Shown here piece by piece: positions 17,015 to 25,749 of a stretch of 64,000 nucleotides of DNA. The stretch's first letter is position 1. The number at the start of each line of letters is the position of its first letter. Source of the DNA: Tepidibacter sp. (GTDB lineage Bacteria; Bacillota; Clostridia; Peptostreptococcales; Peptostreptococcaceae); the NCBI RefSeq assembly GCF_025210165.1, contig NZ_JAOASI010000076.1, positions 1-64,000 on the forward strand. The letters run 5' to 3'. The notes below the pieces were generated by a model that was given only the letters and a program-made list of their open reading frames with translations, had not been told where the DNA came from and did not search any database. A program made the position numbers and the translations under genes.

Positions 17015-18391
17015 ATGATTATTAATAACGACATAAGTTTTGAAGAATTTGTAAGTATTGTAGATCAAGCATATGATGAGATTCTTATATATGATAATAA
17101 TTATAATATTGTATATATTAATAAAGCATGTGAGAGACACTATGGAATATCTCAAGAGGATATGATAAATTTTAGTTTTTATGATTTTTCAGATGAATAC
17201 TGGTCTACATCGGTACTTCCGTATGTTTATAGAACTAAAAAAGCAGTGCAACAAAAACAAGAAACAGTTTTAGGGGCAAAGTTACTTACTATTGCAGTAC
17301 CAATCTTTGATGAGAATAATGAAGTTAAGTATGTTGTTATGAGTGTTAGAGATGATACACTAGATGAAACGACTCAAACTCATAAGTTATTAGAAGATGT
17401 TATTCCAACAAATATGAAAAATGTTGAAAAAAGAGTTATTTTTAATAGTGAAAAAATGAAAAAACTTATAGGCTTAGTAAATGAAATTACAAATTTAGAT
17501 TGCCCTATTTTAATAACAGGAGAGTCAGGAGTAGGAAAGACCTTAATAGGAAAATATATTCATGAGAATAGTGAAAGAAAAGAGAAGCCTTTTGTTCATA
17601 TCAACTGTGCAGCCATTAGTAATACATTGTTTGAATCAGAACTTTACGGATATGAAAAAGGGAGTTTTACAGGTGCTAGGTCTAATGGAAAAAAGGGACT
17701 AGCAACACAAGCTCATGGAGGTACATTATTTTTAGATGAAATATCTGAGATACCGTATGAGATGCAGGCTAAATTATTACAATTTATTCAGGAAAAAAAG
17801 TTTTATCCTGTAGGAAGTCTAAAACCTGTAGAGGTTGATGTAAGGATAATTACTGCAACTAATAGAAATCTTGAGCAAATGGTTGAAATGGGAACCTTTA
17901 GACAAGACTTATATTATAGATTAAATGTATTTGAAATAGACATACCATCTATAAGAGATAGAAAAGAAGATATATTATTAATCTGTGATTATTTCTTGAA
18001 TATATATTGTCATAAATATAATAAGACACATAGATTATCTAAAGAAGTAAAAGAAATTTTTATGAATTATTCATGGAAAGGCAATGTAAGAGAAATTTCA
18101 CATATAATAGAGAGACTTGTAGTAGTTACTAAAGAAGTAGTTATAAAGCCTATAAATTTACCAAAGCATTTATATGAACTCACAGTAAACTCTAAACATA
18201 ATAATGGCATAGACGAATTAATCAAGGAAGGTCAGACTTTGAAAGAAATTTTAGAAAATTATGAAGGTGAAATTATAAAAAAAATATATAATGAATGTAA
18301 ATCTACACGAAAACTTGGAGAAAAATTAGGTATAAGTCAAACTAAAGCCTCGAAACTATATAGAAAATATGTAAAAAACGAGTTCGATTAA
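17015..18391 (+). CDS. Sigma-54-dependent activator with PAS domain
   Basis: 458 residues. A PAS sensor domain (about 8-120, YDNNYNIVYINKA) is followed by the AAA+ sigma-54 interaction domain (about 145-370) with Walker A GESGVGKT, the GAFTGA loop as GSFTGA, and Walker B GGTLFLDEIS. A short C-terminal helix-turn-helix (about 425-452, STRKLGEKLGISQTKASKLYRKY) resembles TyrR/RocR-type ends. It has no receiver domain, so it likely senses a small molecule. It stands just upstream of a -24/-12 promoter and three palindromic sites and should activate the next two genes. Ribosome binding site AAAGGAGG. Confidence 0.92.
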   Translation: MIINNDISFEEFVSIVDQAYDEILIYDNNYNIVYINKACERHYGISQEDMINFSFYDFSDEYWSTSVLPYVYRTKKAVQQKQETVLGAKLLTIAVPIFDENNEVKYVVMSVRDDTLDETTQTHKLLEDVIPTNMKNVEKRVIFNSEKMKKLIGLVNEITNLDCPILITGESGVGKTLIGKYIHENSERKEKPFVHINCAAISNTLFESELYGYEKGSFTGARSNGKKGLATQAHGGTLFLDEISEIPYEMQAKLLQFIQEKKFYPVGSLKPVEVDVRIITATNRNLEQMVEMGTFRQDLYYRLNVFEIDIPSIRDRKEDILLICDYFLNIYCHKYNKTHRLSKEVKEIFMNYSWKGNVREISHIIERLVVVTKEVVIKPINLPKHLYELTVNSKHNNGIDELIKEGQTLKEILENYEGEIIKKIYNECKSTRKLGEKLGISQTKASKLYRKYVKNEFD

Positions 18392-18395
18392 ACTC
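18380..18395. promoter_or_regulatory. Upstream activator site 1 (GAGTT-N6-AACTC)
   Basis: First of three copies of the same 16-base palindrome. It overlaps the last codons and stop of the regulator gene. Confidence 0.65.
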
Positions 18396-18398
18396 ATA

Positions 18399-18414
18399 GA
18401 GTTTGATTGAACTC
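18399..18414. promoter_or_regulatory. Upstream activator site 2 (GAGTT-N6-AACTC)
   Basis: Second copy, 19 bases centre to centre from site 1, close to two helical turns, so both could be bound on the same DNA face. Confidence 0.65.
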
Positions 18415-18468
18415 GTTTTTGTATATTCTAAATTTATAGTATTTTCAGTAATTGGAGTTTAAAAAAAT

Positions 18469-18484
18469 GAGTTAAAATGAACTC
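18469..18484. promoter_or_regulatory. Upstream activator site 3 (GAGTT-N6-AACTC)
   Basis: Third copy, 70 bases from site 2 and about 75 bases upstream of the -24/-12 promoter, a normal distance for an enhancer site. Confidence 0.65.
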
Positions 18485-18549
18485 GATATATATATATAAA
18501 TATAGATTAAAAAAGATGAAAAGGTAGTTAAAAACAGCTATTCATATTT

Positions 18550-18566
18550 TGGCATAATAATTGCTT
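18550..18566 (+). promoter_or_regulatory. Sigma-54 (-24/-12) promoter
   Basis: TGGCAT, five bases, then TTGCT: a full match to the TGGCAY-N5-TTGCW consensus, with GG at 18551-18552 and GC at 18563-18564. It lies 54 bases before the enolase-family gene and behind an activator gene of the matching kind. Confidence 0.9.
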
Positions 18567-18619
18567 AATATATAAGTGTCGACATTAAAATCTATTAAAA
18601 TGAAGGAGGAAAACGTTTT

Positions 18620-19738
18620 ATGAAAATAACAGATATAGAAGTGATATGTTTAAGAGTTCCTAAAATTGGAACAAGATGTGTATGGGGAGAAGATGCAGTT
18701 ATTGTAAAGGTGCATACAGATGAAGGTATAGTTGGTATAGGAGAAACGGATTCATCACCTTTAGTTGTTAAAAGTATTATAGAAACACCTAATTCAAATT
18801 TAGCATGTTTTGGATTAAAAGAGATTTTAATAGGAGAGAATCCTTTAGATATTGAGAGATTATGGAACAAAATGTATAACATGTCTAATTACTTAGGAAG
18901 AAGAGGTGCTGGAATTCATGCAATTAGTGCCATAGATATTGCACTTTGGGATATTGCAGGAAAATATCATAATGTACCAGTATATGAGTTGTTGGGTGGA
19001 AAGTATAGAGATAAGATAAGAGCTTATGGGACTTTTATTCCGGCTGATACACCTGGTGAAAATAAAAAAATAGTAAAAGATTTAATAAATAAAGGGTTTA
19101 CTAGCTTAAAGTTCGGAGGAGGAATTTTAGGAGATGACCCTGATACTGATTATGAAATAATAAAAGCTGTTAGAGAAGAAGCAGGCGAAGAATTTGAATT
19201 ACAAATTGATTTAGCCGCTAAATGGAAAACACCAGAACATACTCTTTATATGGCAGAAAGACTTAAAGATTTAAATTTAAATTGGATTGAAGAGCCTATA
19301 GGATCAGATGATTTAATAGGATATAAAAATTTAGTGAATTCTATAAAACCTATGATTGCTGGTGGAGAAACATTAACTACAACTCATGAGTTCATTCAAT
19401 TTTTAGAAATAGGAGAACCGGATTTAGTTCAGCCAGATGTAACTAGATGCGGAGGTATAACTGAATCTATGAAGATATATGAACTTTCTAAACAATATGG
19501 AGTAAAATTAGTTCCTCATGGCTTTAGTACAGGAATATTAATAGCTGCTACAGTACATTTCTTAGCAGCATGTGAGACTACAGATTTAATAGAGTATTCT
19601 CAAAGCACTAGTCCACTTTTTAAAGATTTGGTAAAAAATAAAATACCTTTTAAAGATGGTTTTGTTAAAGTTCCTAATGGACCTGGTTTAGGAATAGAAC
19701 TTGACGAAGAAGTTATAAATAAATATAGAATATTCTAG
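18620..19738 (+). CDS. Mandelate racemase/muconate-lactonizing family enzyme (enolase superfamily)
   Basis: 372 residues with the enolase-superfamily N-terminal cap and TIM barrel. Metal ligands are recognisable as Asp in QIDLAAKW, Glu in WIEEP and Glu in GGETLTT. A catalytic Asp (QPDVTRCGG) and His (VPHGFSTG) form the mandelate-racemase-type dyad; a Lys lies in SLKFGGG. The reaction is proton abstraction next to a carboxylate: racemisation or dehydration. The substrate is unknown. The next gene encodes a BCCT transporter, so a betaine- or carnitine-like acid is plausible (compare hydroxyproline-betaine epimerases), but sugar-acid dehydratases belong to the same family. Strong GGAGGA site; driven by the sigma-54 promoter. 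Confidence 0.82.
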   Translation: MKITDIEVICLRVPKIGTRCVWGEDAVIVKVHTDEGIVGIGETDSSPLVVKSIIETPNSNLACFGLKEILIGENPLDIERLWNKMYNMSNYLGRRGAGIHAISAIDIALWDIAGKYHNVPVYELLGGKYRDKIRAYGTFIPADTPGENKKIVKDLINKGFTSLKFGGGILGDDPDTDYEIIKAVREEAGEEFELQIDLAAKWKTPEHTLYMAERLKDLNLNWIEEPIGSDDLIGYKNLVNSIKPMIAGGETLTTTHEFIQFLEIGEPDLVQPDVTRCGGITESMKIYELSKQYGVKLVPHGFSTGILIAATVHFLAACETTDLIEYSQSTSPLFKDLVKNKIPFKDGFVKVPNGPGLGIELDEEVINKYRIF

Positions 19739-19773
19739 AAATAAAAATAAACTTTATACAGGAGGAATGTTTA

Positions 19774-21339
19774 ATGAATATTGAAAAAAAACGTGTAAAA
19801 TACGATAAGCTATTGATATCTATTAGTATGGCTCTAGTTTTAATCATAGTTGCTTTTTTAGCACTTAAGCCAGAGGCATCACAAAATGTTGCTAGTAAGA
19901 TATTTGGATTATTTACAGATATATTTGGATCAGGAGTATTACTATTTACATTTTTAGGTATATTACTTCTTATAGGAATTACATTGAGTAAATACGGTAG
20001 TATAAGGCTCGGAACAGAAAAGCCTGAATACTCAACTTTTAAATGGGTAGCAATGATGATATGCTGTGGACTTGGTGCTGCTACAGTTTATTGGGCCTTT
20101 ATGGAATGGGCATATTATATTGGAACACCAGGTATAGGAATAGAACCAGGTTCAACTCTTGCTTATGAAATGAGTGTTACTTACACTATGTTTCATTGGG
20201 GTGTAAGTGCATGGACATTGTATGCTCTAGCAGCTATACCTGTATGTTATCATTTCTATGTTAGAAAAAATGGTGGACTTAGCTTTAGCTCAGTCGTAAG
20301 TTCTATGACAGGAATTAAGGCTGATGGTATTTTAGGAAGAATAATAGACGTTATATTTATATTTACTTGTTTTGGAGGATTAAGTATAACATTAGGAGTT
20401 TCAGTTCCTCTAGTTACACAGGTAATTTGTAGTGTTATTGGAATGACACCAACATTTACTATGAATATAATTCTTATAGTTATTATCTCAGTTATTTATT
20501 CGTTTAGTTCATATATTGGTATTCAAAAAGGTATGAGTAAGCTAGCTGATTGGAATACAAAACTTGCAATTTTGTTCTGTATTTTAATATTACTTATGGG
20601 ACCAACTTTATTCATTATGAAAAATTGTGTAAACTCATTTGGATTAATGATACAAAATTTTGTAAGAATGAGCTTATATACAGATCCAGTACAAAATAAT
20701 GGATTTCCAGAATCTTGGACAATATTCTATTGGTTGTATTGGATTGCGTATGCACCGTTCACGGCTTTATTCATAGCAAAGGTTTCAAAGGGTAGAACAA
20801 TTCGTTCGGTAATTATAAATACTCTTGTAAGTGGTAGTTGTGGATGCTTTTTCTTCTTTGGGATATTAGGAAGTTTTGCAATGGAAAGACAAGTTTCTTC
20901 AGTAATACCTGTAGTGGATATGCTTAGCAATGGACTTGATAAAGAGGCAATTGTTGAGATGTTACAATCATTACCAGGTGGAAATATATTATTGATATTA
21001 TTTGCGATAATAACAATATTCTTCCTTGCTACAACATTAGATGGAGCAGCATTCACAATGGCATCAACAGCTACTCCAGGACTTAAAAATAATGAAGAAC
21101 CTCATCCGATACATCGTTTGTTCTGGTGTGCAATGCTTGCTTTAGTTCCTCTTACAATGATTATGATAGGAGCAAACCTAAACACAATTAAAACATGTGC
21201 TGTTGCAACAGCAGTACCCCTTGTATTTATAATGATAGTAATGTTGCATGGATGGTTGAAATGGATGATGGAAGATTATGCAAATAAAAATTCTATTGAA
21301 ATAGCCGAAGAGTTTAAGTTAAAAAAAGATGATTTATAA
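19774..21339 (+). CDS. BCCT-family transporter, CaiT-like
   Basis: 521-residue, twelve-helix transporter of the betaine/carnitine/choline family. The binding-site helix reads YWAFMEWAYYIGTP and the following MFHWGVSAW segment and FYWLYWIAYA segment resemble E. coli CaiT (carnitine/butyrobetaine antiporter) more than the osmoregulated BetP type. No long regulatory C-terminal tail is present, arguing against an osmosensor. It lies 35 bases after the enolase-family gene with its own AGGAGGA site. Likely imports the substrate of that enzyme, possibly by exchange with the product. Confidence 0.87.
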   Translation: MNIEKKRVKYDKLLISISMALVLIIVAFLALKPEASQNVASKIFGLFTDIFGSGVLLFTFLGILLLIGITLSKYGSIRLGTEKPEYSTFKWVAMMICCGLGAATVYWAFMEWAYYIGTPGIGIEPGSTLAYEMSVTYTMFHWGVSAWTLYALAAIPVCYHFYVRKNGGLSFSSVVSSMTGIKADGILGRIIDVIFIFTCFGGLSITLGVSVPLVTQVICSVIGMTPTFTMNIILIVIISVIYSFSSYIGIQKGMSKLADWNTKLAILFCILILLMGPTLFIMKNCVNSFGLMIQNFVRMSLYTDPVQNNGFPESWTIFYWLYWIAYAPFTALFIAKVSKGRTIRSVIINTLVSGSCGCFFFFGILGSFAMERQVSSVIPVVDMLSNGLDKEAIVEMLQSLPGGNILLILFAIITIFFLATTLDGAAFTMASTATPGLKNNEEPHPIHRLFWCAMLALVPLTMIMIGANLNTIKTCAVATAVPLVFIMIVMLHGWLKWMMEDYANKNSIEIAEEFKLKKDDL

Positions 21340-21459
21340 CCCATATTTTGCAACCATAAAATTCCATACAAATAAAACAAGATAATAACTAACAATTGAA
21401 TAAATCCACCTATTAAATGGAAATATAATAATAATTCCACAAATGAGGAGGTTTTATAC

Positions 21460-21818
21460 ATGGATGATATAGCACATAAAGTTAAAATGTATGTAGATGG
21501 AGCTCTTCCATTACTTTCTGCGATATTGGATAAAATAAATTTTGTACAAAGAATAGACAATCAAATAAATCAGAACCAAGAAAATCGTATTATCTCAACA
21601 GGAAATGCAATAAAATCAATGGGAAAAGAAAAACCTATACACCCACAGGAATTTCAATATTAGAAGCTTTAGAAAATATACAAGTAATAATGTTTTATGA
21701 TACAGATTTAGGCGTATGGGAAAGAACTTGTAGGCTTAGTGATAATTTAAAAAGATTACTAGTATTGGCAGGGTTTGACGAAAGTATATATACAAATACT
21801 TTCAAAGAAATAGCTTAA
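21460..21818 (+). pseudogene. Decayed IS1634-type transposase (N- and C-terminal pieces)
   Basis: 21460-21663 encodes 67 residues including LLSAILDKINFVQRIDNQI and STGNAIKSM, like the DUF4277 N-terminal part of IS1634-type transposases. From about 21640 a second frame, shifted by one base, encodes PTGISILEALENIQVI and RLSDNLKRLLVLAGFDESIYT, ending at TAA 21816-21818, like the C-terminal end of the same family. The whole catalytic middle is missing. A good AGGAGG site remains at the front. The following 250 bases up to 22052 show no gene. Confidence 0.7.
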
Positions 21819-22051
21819 TAAAATAGGGTAAACTAGAAGTAATTAATGGTAAGTTTTACATATAGCTAAATGTGTATACTTAAAATAAAACTTGAGAAAA
21901 CTATATGATTAATTTCATTTTACTTATTCAACTAAAAAAGATTTATATAATAAATTTATACATTAAACTTTAAGTTTTTAACTCCAAAACTATACAAAAG
22001 GTACCAATGAGTATTTTGGATATGTTTGGTAGCGAAATATGGGTTATAATT

Positions 22052-22077
22052 AAAAGCCTTAGCTTTGCTAAGGCTTA
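22052..22077 (-). terminator. Terminator of the divergent oligopeptide ABC unit (minus)
   Basis: On the minus strand AAGCCTTAGC-AAA-GCTAAGGCTT is followed by TTAATT; on the plus strand a T run follows too. It overlaps the stop of the DppC-like permease gene. Confidence 0.8.
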
Positions 22078-22911
22078 TTTTTTTGGTTCTAGACTTTCTC
22101 TTAATAAGTTTCCTAAAATATTAAAGCTTAATACCGTTAATAAAATAAACATACCTGGAAAAATACATAAATATGATGCATCTTCAATATATTGCTGTGA
22201 TTTGCTGAGCATACTTCCCCAAGAAGCACTAGGAGATTTAATACCCATACCTAAAAAGCTTAATGCTGATTCTGTTAAAATAGCACTTGCAATACTTATA
22301 GAAGATGCTGTTATTATTGTAGGCATAATATTAGGCATAATATGCTTGATAATTATTTTTCTAGAAGATATTCCTAAGGTTTTTGCATATAATACATATT
22401 CTTGCTTTTTTACACTAAGTGTTTGAGCACGAACTAATCTAGCTGTTTGCATCCATCCTAAGCAGCCTATTACAAAGATTATAGTTGATATACCAGGTTT
22501 TAGATAGGCGTTTAAAACTAGTATAACAAAGAAACTAGGGATACAAGTTAATATATCAACAATACGCATTAAAATAGAATCTAAATTTCCTTCGTAATAT
22601 CCACATATAGAACCAATAAAAGAGCCTATTGATGTAGATATAATCATAGAAAGAAAACCGACACTAAGAGAAATTCGTCCTCCATATAATATTCTTGTAA
22701 AATAATCTCTACCCATAATATCAGTACCAAAGAAATGTGATAGATTAGGGGGTTGTAATCTATTAGCCATGTCTATTCCATTAGAGTCATATGGAGATAA
22801 AAAAGCAAATATAGATAAAATAGAGAATAAACAAACTGTTAATATTGATATTTTTCCTAATTTAGAACTTTTGATTTCATTTTTTAATTTTAAAAATAAA
22901 TAATTGCTCAA
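22075..22911 (-). CDS. Oligopeptide-type ABC transporter permease (OppC/DppC-like)
   Basis: 278-residue inner-membrane permease with the BPD_transp_1 domain (about 75-275), including the cytoplasmic loop that contacts the ATPases (VLYAKTLGISSRKIIIKHI). A proline-rich N-terminal stretch with FFGTDIMGRD is typical of the C-type permease. TTG at 22911 follows GAGGTGA; an upstream GTG would overlap that site. Last gene of the minus-strand unit A-B-C. Confidence 0.87.
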   Translation of the reverse strand: MSNYLFLKLKNEIKSSKLGKISILTVCLFSILSIFAFLSPYDSNGIDMANRLQPPNLSHFFGTDIMGRDYFTRILYGGRISLSVGFLSMIISTSIGSFIGSICGYYEGNLDSILMRIVDILTCIPSFFVILVLNAYLKPGISTIIFVIGCLGWMQTARLVRAQTLSVKKQEYVLYAKTLGISSRKIIIKHIMPNIMPTIITASSISIASAILTESALSFLGMGIKSPSASWGSMLSKSQQYIEDASYLCIFPGMFILLTVLSFNILGNLLRESLEPKK

Positions 22912-22916
22912 ATAAA

Positions 22917-23870
22917 TCACCTCATATTCGAAATTCTAGGGTCTATTATAGAATATAGTATATCTGCAAGTAGATTCCCAACTATTAAAAGTATAGAAGT
23001 GAGCATAGTAATTGACATAATTACAGGATAATCATAATTGAATATAGCATTTACACCAAGTCTACCCATACCAGGCCATGCAAAAACAGTTTCGGTTACA
23101 AAAGCACCAGTAAGAAGACTAGGAAGATTCATACAAAAAATTGTTATGATAGGAAGAAGAATATTTTTTAGAACATATTTCATCATAATAAATTTGTTAG
23201 AAAATCCATAAGCATATGCTGTTCTTACATAGTTCTGCTTAAGCTCGGATATTGTGCTAGAGCGTATGTACCTTGTATAAATAGAAATATTATAAAAACT
23301 TAATACAGTACAAGGCATAATCATGTGTTGAAAAATATCCAACAATGAGTTTTCTTTTCCGACTGTATGCATACCAACGCTTGGTAAGAGATGAAGTTTT
23401 AATGAAAATATGTATATTAAAATTATTCCAAACCAAAAGCTAGGAATAGAAATACCTATAAAGGAAACTGTACTTATTATATTATCTATTAATGTATTTT
23501 TCTTAAATCCTGTAAATAATCCTATAGGAATAGATAAAATAAGAGAAATTAATAAAGACGTTCCCATAAGAGATAATGTTGCAGGAATTCTTTCTATAAG
23601 TATTGTAGATACAGGACGAAAGTCTATTAAGGAGAATCCTAAATCACCTTTTAAAACATTTTTAATCCACTTCATATATTGAATGTGAATTGGGGCGTTT
23701 AAACCAAGTCTTTCTTTTATTATTTGAATTTGCTCTGCATTCATTTTGGGTGTTATATAAGCAGCAGAAGGATCACCAGGAGCCATTTGCATAAGACAAA
23801 ACGAAATAATTGAAATAATTATAAGCATTGGAATTGACTGAATAGTTCGCTTGAATATATATTTAACCAT
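22917..23870 (-). CDS. Oligopeptide-type ABC transporter permease (OppB/DppB-like)
   Basis: 317-residue permease. The N-terminal signature PMLIIISIISFCLMQMAPGDP and the downstream loop YVRTAYAYGFSNKFIMMKYV identify the B-type subunit. The ATG at 23870 is preferred over 23882 because the AAAGGAT site overlaps the latter. Sits between the binding-protein gene and the C-type permease gene. Confidence 0.87.
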   Translation of the reverse strand: MVKYIFKRTIQSIPMLIIISIISFCLMQMAPGDPSAAYITPKMNAEQIQIIKERLGLNAPIHIQYMKWIKNVLKGDLGFSLIDFRPVSTILIERIPATLSLMGTSLLISLILSIPIGLFTGFKKNTLIDNIISTVSFIGISIPSFWFGIILIYIFSLKLHLLPSVGMHTVGKENSLLDIFQHMIMPCTVLSFYNISIYTRYIRSSTISELKQNYVRTAYAYGFSNKFIMMKYVLKNILLPIITIFCMNLPSLLTGAFVTETVFAWPGMGRLGVNAIFNYDYPVIMSITMLTSILLIVGNLLADILYSIIDPRISNMR

Positions 23871-23908
23871 AATAAATATCATCCTTTAACATTATAAATT
23901 TAAATAAT

Positions 23909-23931
23909 AAAAAGCGGCATTGCCGCTTTTT
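23909..23931 (-). terminator. Hairpin between binding-protein gene and permease genes
   Basis: AAAAAGCGGCA/TGCCGCTTTTT directly after the binding-protein stop. It probably lowers permease relative to binding-protein expression by partial termination. Confidence 0.85.
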
Positions 23932-23933
23932 AT

Positions 23934-25514
23934 CTACTTTGATATATATATTTTTGATAAATCATCAAACATATGAATTGGAGCTGGTTTTGCATCTTCT
24001 AATCCTTCAAACTTAGGATTTACGACTACAATAGCATATCCATATGATATTGGGAATATAGGAGCATCATCCATTATTTTCTTTTGTATATCCTTATAAA
24101 TCAATTCTCTTTTAGAAGAATCTATTTCTGTAGCAGCATTATCCCATAATTTATCAATTTCAGGATTGCTATATTTTAATAAATTATTAGGGCTATCTGT
24201 TTTAAATACTTGAGCATAATCAGAAGGATCTTTACCATAAATGTATCCGTTTAAAGCTAAATCAAATACATCATTTGTATCAGGGCTATATAGTGCATTA
24301 AAGAAAGCTCCAGCATCCATTGGTTTTAATTCAACTTCAATACCAACGTCATTCAAATATTTTTGAATTAATAGACCTTCAGTATCATTTTTTCCAATAA
24401 AAGCTAAATTGAATTTAATATTTTTCAATCCACTATTTTTTATTAATTCTTTTGATTTTTCAGGATTATAAGCATAATCATTAACTTCATCATTTAAATA
24501 TAAAGCTTTTTCAGCTAAAAACGTTTTTGCTGGATGAGCATATTCAGTAGAAATATATCGAGCTTTTAACAATTCAAGTCTATCAATAGCATAACATATA
24601 GCTTGTCTAATTTCTTTGTTCTTTAAAGCTTCATTATTTTGATTCATGAAGATGTATCCAACTCTATCTTCATCAAATGCAAGAATCTTAGCACCATCTT
24701 TTTTAAATGTATCAACATCTTCTGGATAAATATATTTCACATCAATCTCTTTATTCTTAAAGGCTGCTGTAGATGTATTTGAATCAGGTAAAACTCTGTA
24801 AATAATTTTTTCTAAATGAGGCTGTCCTTTAAAGTAGTCATCAAAGCGAGTTAATGTAATACTTTCACCAGATTTTCTAGAGTCCCATTTATAAGGACCA
24901 GATCCGATAGGAGTTTGATTTACATCACTTGTTTGTATATTTTCAATTCCTCCATATATATGCTTAGGGAATATTCTTAAATCTCCTATTTTTCCTAAAA
25001 AAGATATGTCAACTTCAGGTAAAGTTAATTTAACTGTTAAATCATCTACTTTCTCAAATTTAACTGGACCAGATGAAGTAACAAAATTGTCTCTACTAAG
25101 ACTTGCTTGTTTTTCATCTAATATAGTTTCTAATGAAAATATAATATCATCAGAAGTTATTTTTTTATCATCATGCCATTTTAAGTTATCTTTAAGTTTT
25201 AAAGTATATTCTAAATAATCATCACTTCTTTCAACCTTTTCAGCTAGATTATATTCAATATTTTCGCCGTTAACATCAAATAAAGTTGAAAAAATATTGT
25301 TTATAAGTGTTAATGTAGTTCTATCATCACCGTATAAAGGATGTATTACTCTAGAGTCATCTCTAACACCAATTACCATTGTATTGTTTTCTGTAGATTC
25401 TTGGTTAGTTGAATCAGTATTAGCATCTGCATTGTCTTTAGTACTACCACAACCAACGGAAGTAATTATTATTAACATGCATAAAAGTAAAGCTAAAAGT
25501 TTTTTTCTGAACAT
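23934..25514 (-). CDS. Oligopeptide-type ABC transporter substrate-binding lipoprotein
   Basis: 526 residues with a lipoprotein signal peptide (lipobox TSVGC, Cys22), then a Thr/Asn-rich linker and an SBP_bac_5 domain (about 60-505). It should be anchored outside the membrane and bind peptides, nickel complexes or related ligands. It is the first gene of the minus-strand unit and divergent from the ATPase genes. The name DppA/OppA is avoided because ligand type cannot be told from sequence. Confidence 0.87.
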   Translation of the reverse strand: MFRKKLLALLLCMLIIITSVGCGSTKDNADANTDSTNQESTENNTMVIGVRDDSRVIHPLYGDDRTTLTLINNIFSTLFDVNGENIEYNLAEKVERSDDYLEYTLKLKDNLKWHDDKKITSDDIIFSLETILDEKQASLSRDNFVTSSGPVKFEKVDDLTVKLTLPEVDISFLGKIGDLRIFPKHIYGGIENIQTSDVNQTPIGSGPYKWDSRKSGESITLTRFDDYFKGQPHLEKIIYRVLPDSNTSTAAFKNKEIDVKYIYPEDVDTFKKDGAKILAFDEDRVGYIFMNQNNEALKNKEIRQAICYAIDRLELLKARYISTEYAHPAKTFLAEKALYLNDEVNDYAYNPEKSKELIKNSGLKNIKFNLAFIGKNDTEGLLIQKYLNDVGIEVELKPMDAGAFFNALYSPDTNDVFDLALNGYIYGKDPSDYAQVFKTDSPNNLLKYSNPEIDKLWDNAATEIDSSKRELIYKDIQKKIMDDAPIFPISYGYAIVVVNPKFEGLEDAKPAPIHMFDDLSKIYISK

Positions 25515-25635
25515 AATATTCCTCCTATTAATAAATTTAATAACAAAAATACAAAAAATGTATTATAATGTGAAATTATATCATAAAAGCATTTTATATA
25601 TAAAAAAATATATTATGATAAAAAAAAACAATAAG

Positions 25636-25665
25636 GTATAGAGTTTTCATTGAAAAAATCTATAC
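25636..25665. promoter_or_regulatory. Palindrome in the divergent promoter region of the oligopeptide transporter
   Basis: GTATAGAGTTTTC, three bases, GAAAAAATCTATAC. A further half-site GAAAATCTATA lies at 25691-25701 in the same orientation as the right arm. Together they look like operator sites for one regulator acting on both divergent units. No regulator gene is adjacent. Confidence 0.55.
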
Positions 25666-25749
25666 ATAAAACAATGGATTTTTATTGGGTGAAAATCTAT
25701 AATATTAAGTAATTTTGAATACTACACAATAAAGTATAGAGGTGAACTA

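Larger units (their letters stand above)
18378..18421 (+). terminator. Terminator formed by activator sites 1 and 2
   Basis: The two tandem palindromes together can fold into one long hairpin (CGAGTTCGATTAAACT with AGTTTGATTGAACTCG) followed by TTTTTG. The same bases may thus serve as terminator in RNA and as protein sites in DNA. Confidence 0.65.

Noticed and set aside
19774..21339. Reading the BCCT protein as an osmoregulated glycine betaine importer
   Set aside because: It lacks long charged termini and its binding helix resembles CaiT; the sigma-54 setting suggests catabolic use instead.
22007..22426. Plus-strand open frame over the DppC-like permease gene
   Set aside because: It overlaps a clear permease gene on the other strand and reads through its terminator; no family features.
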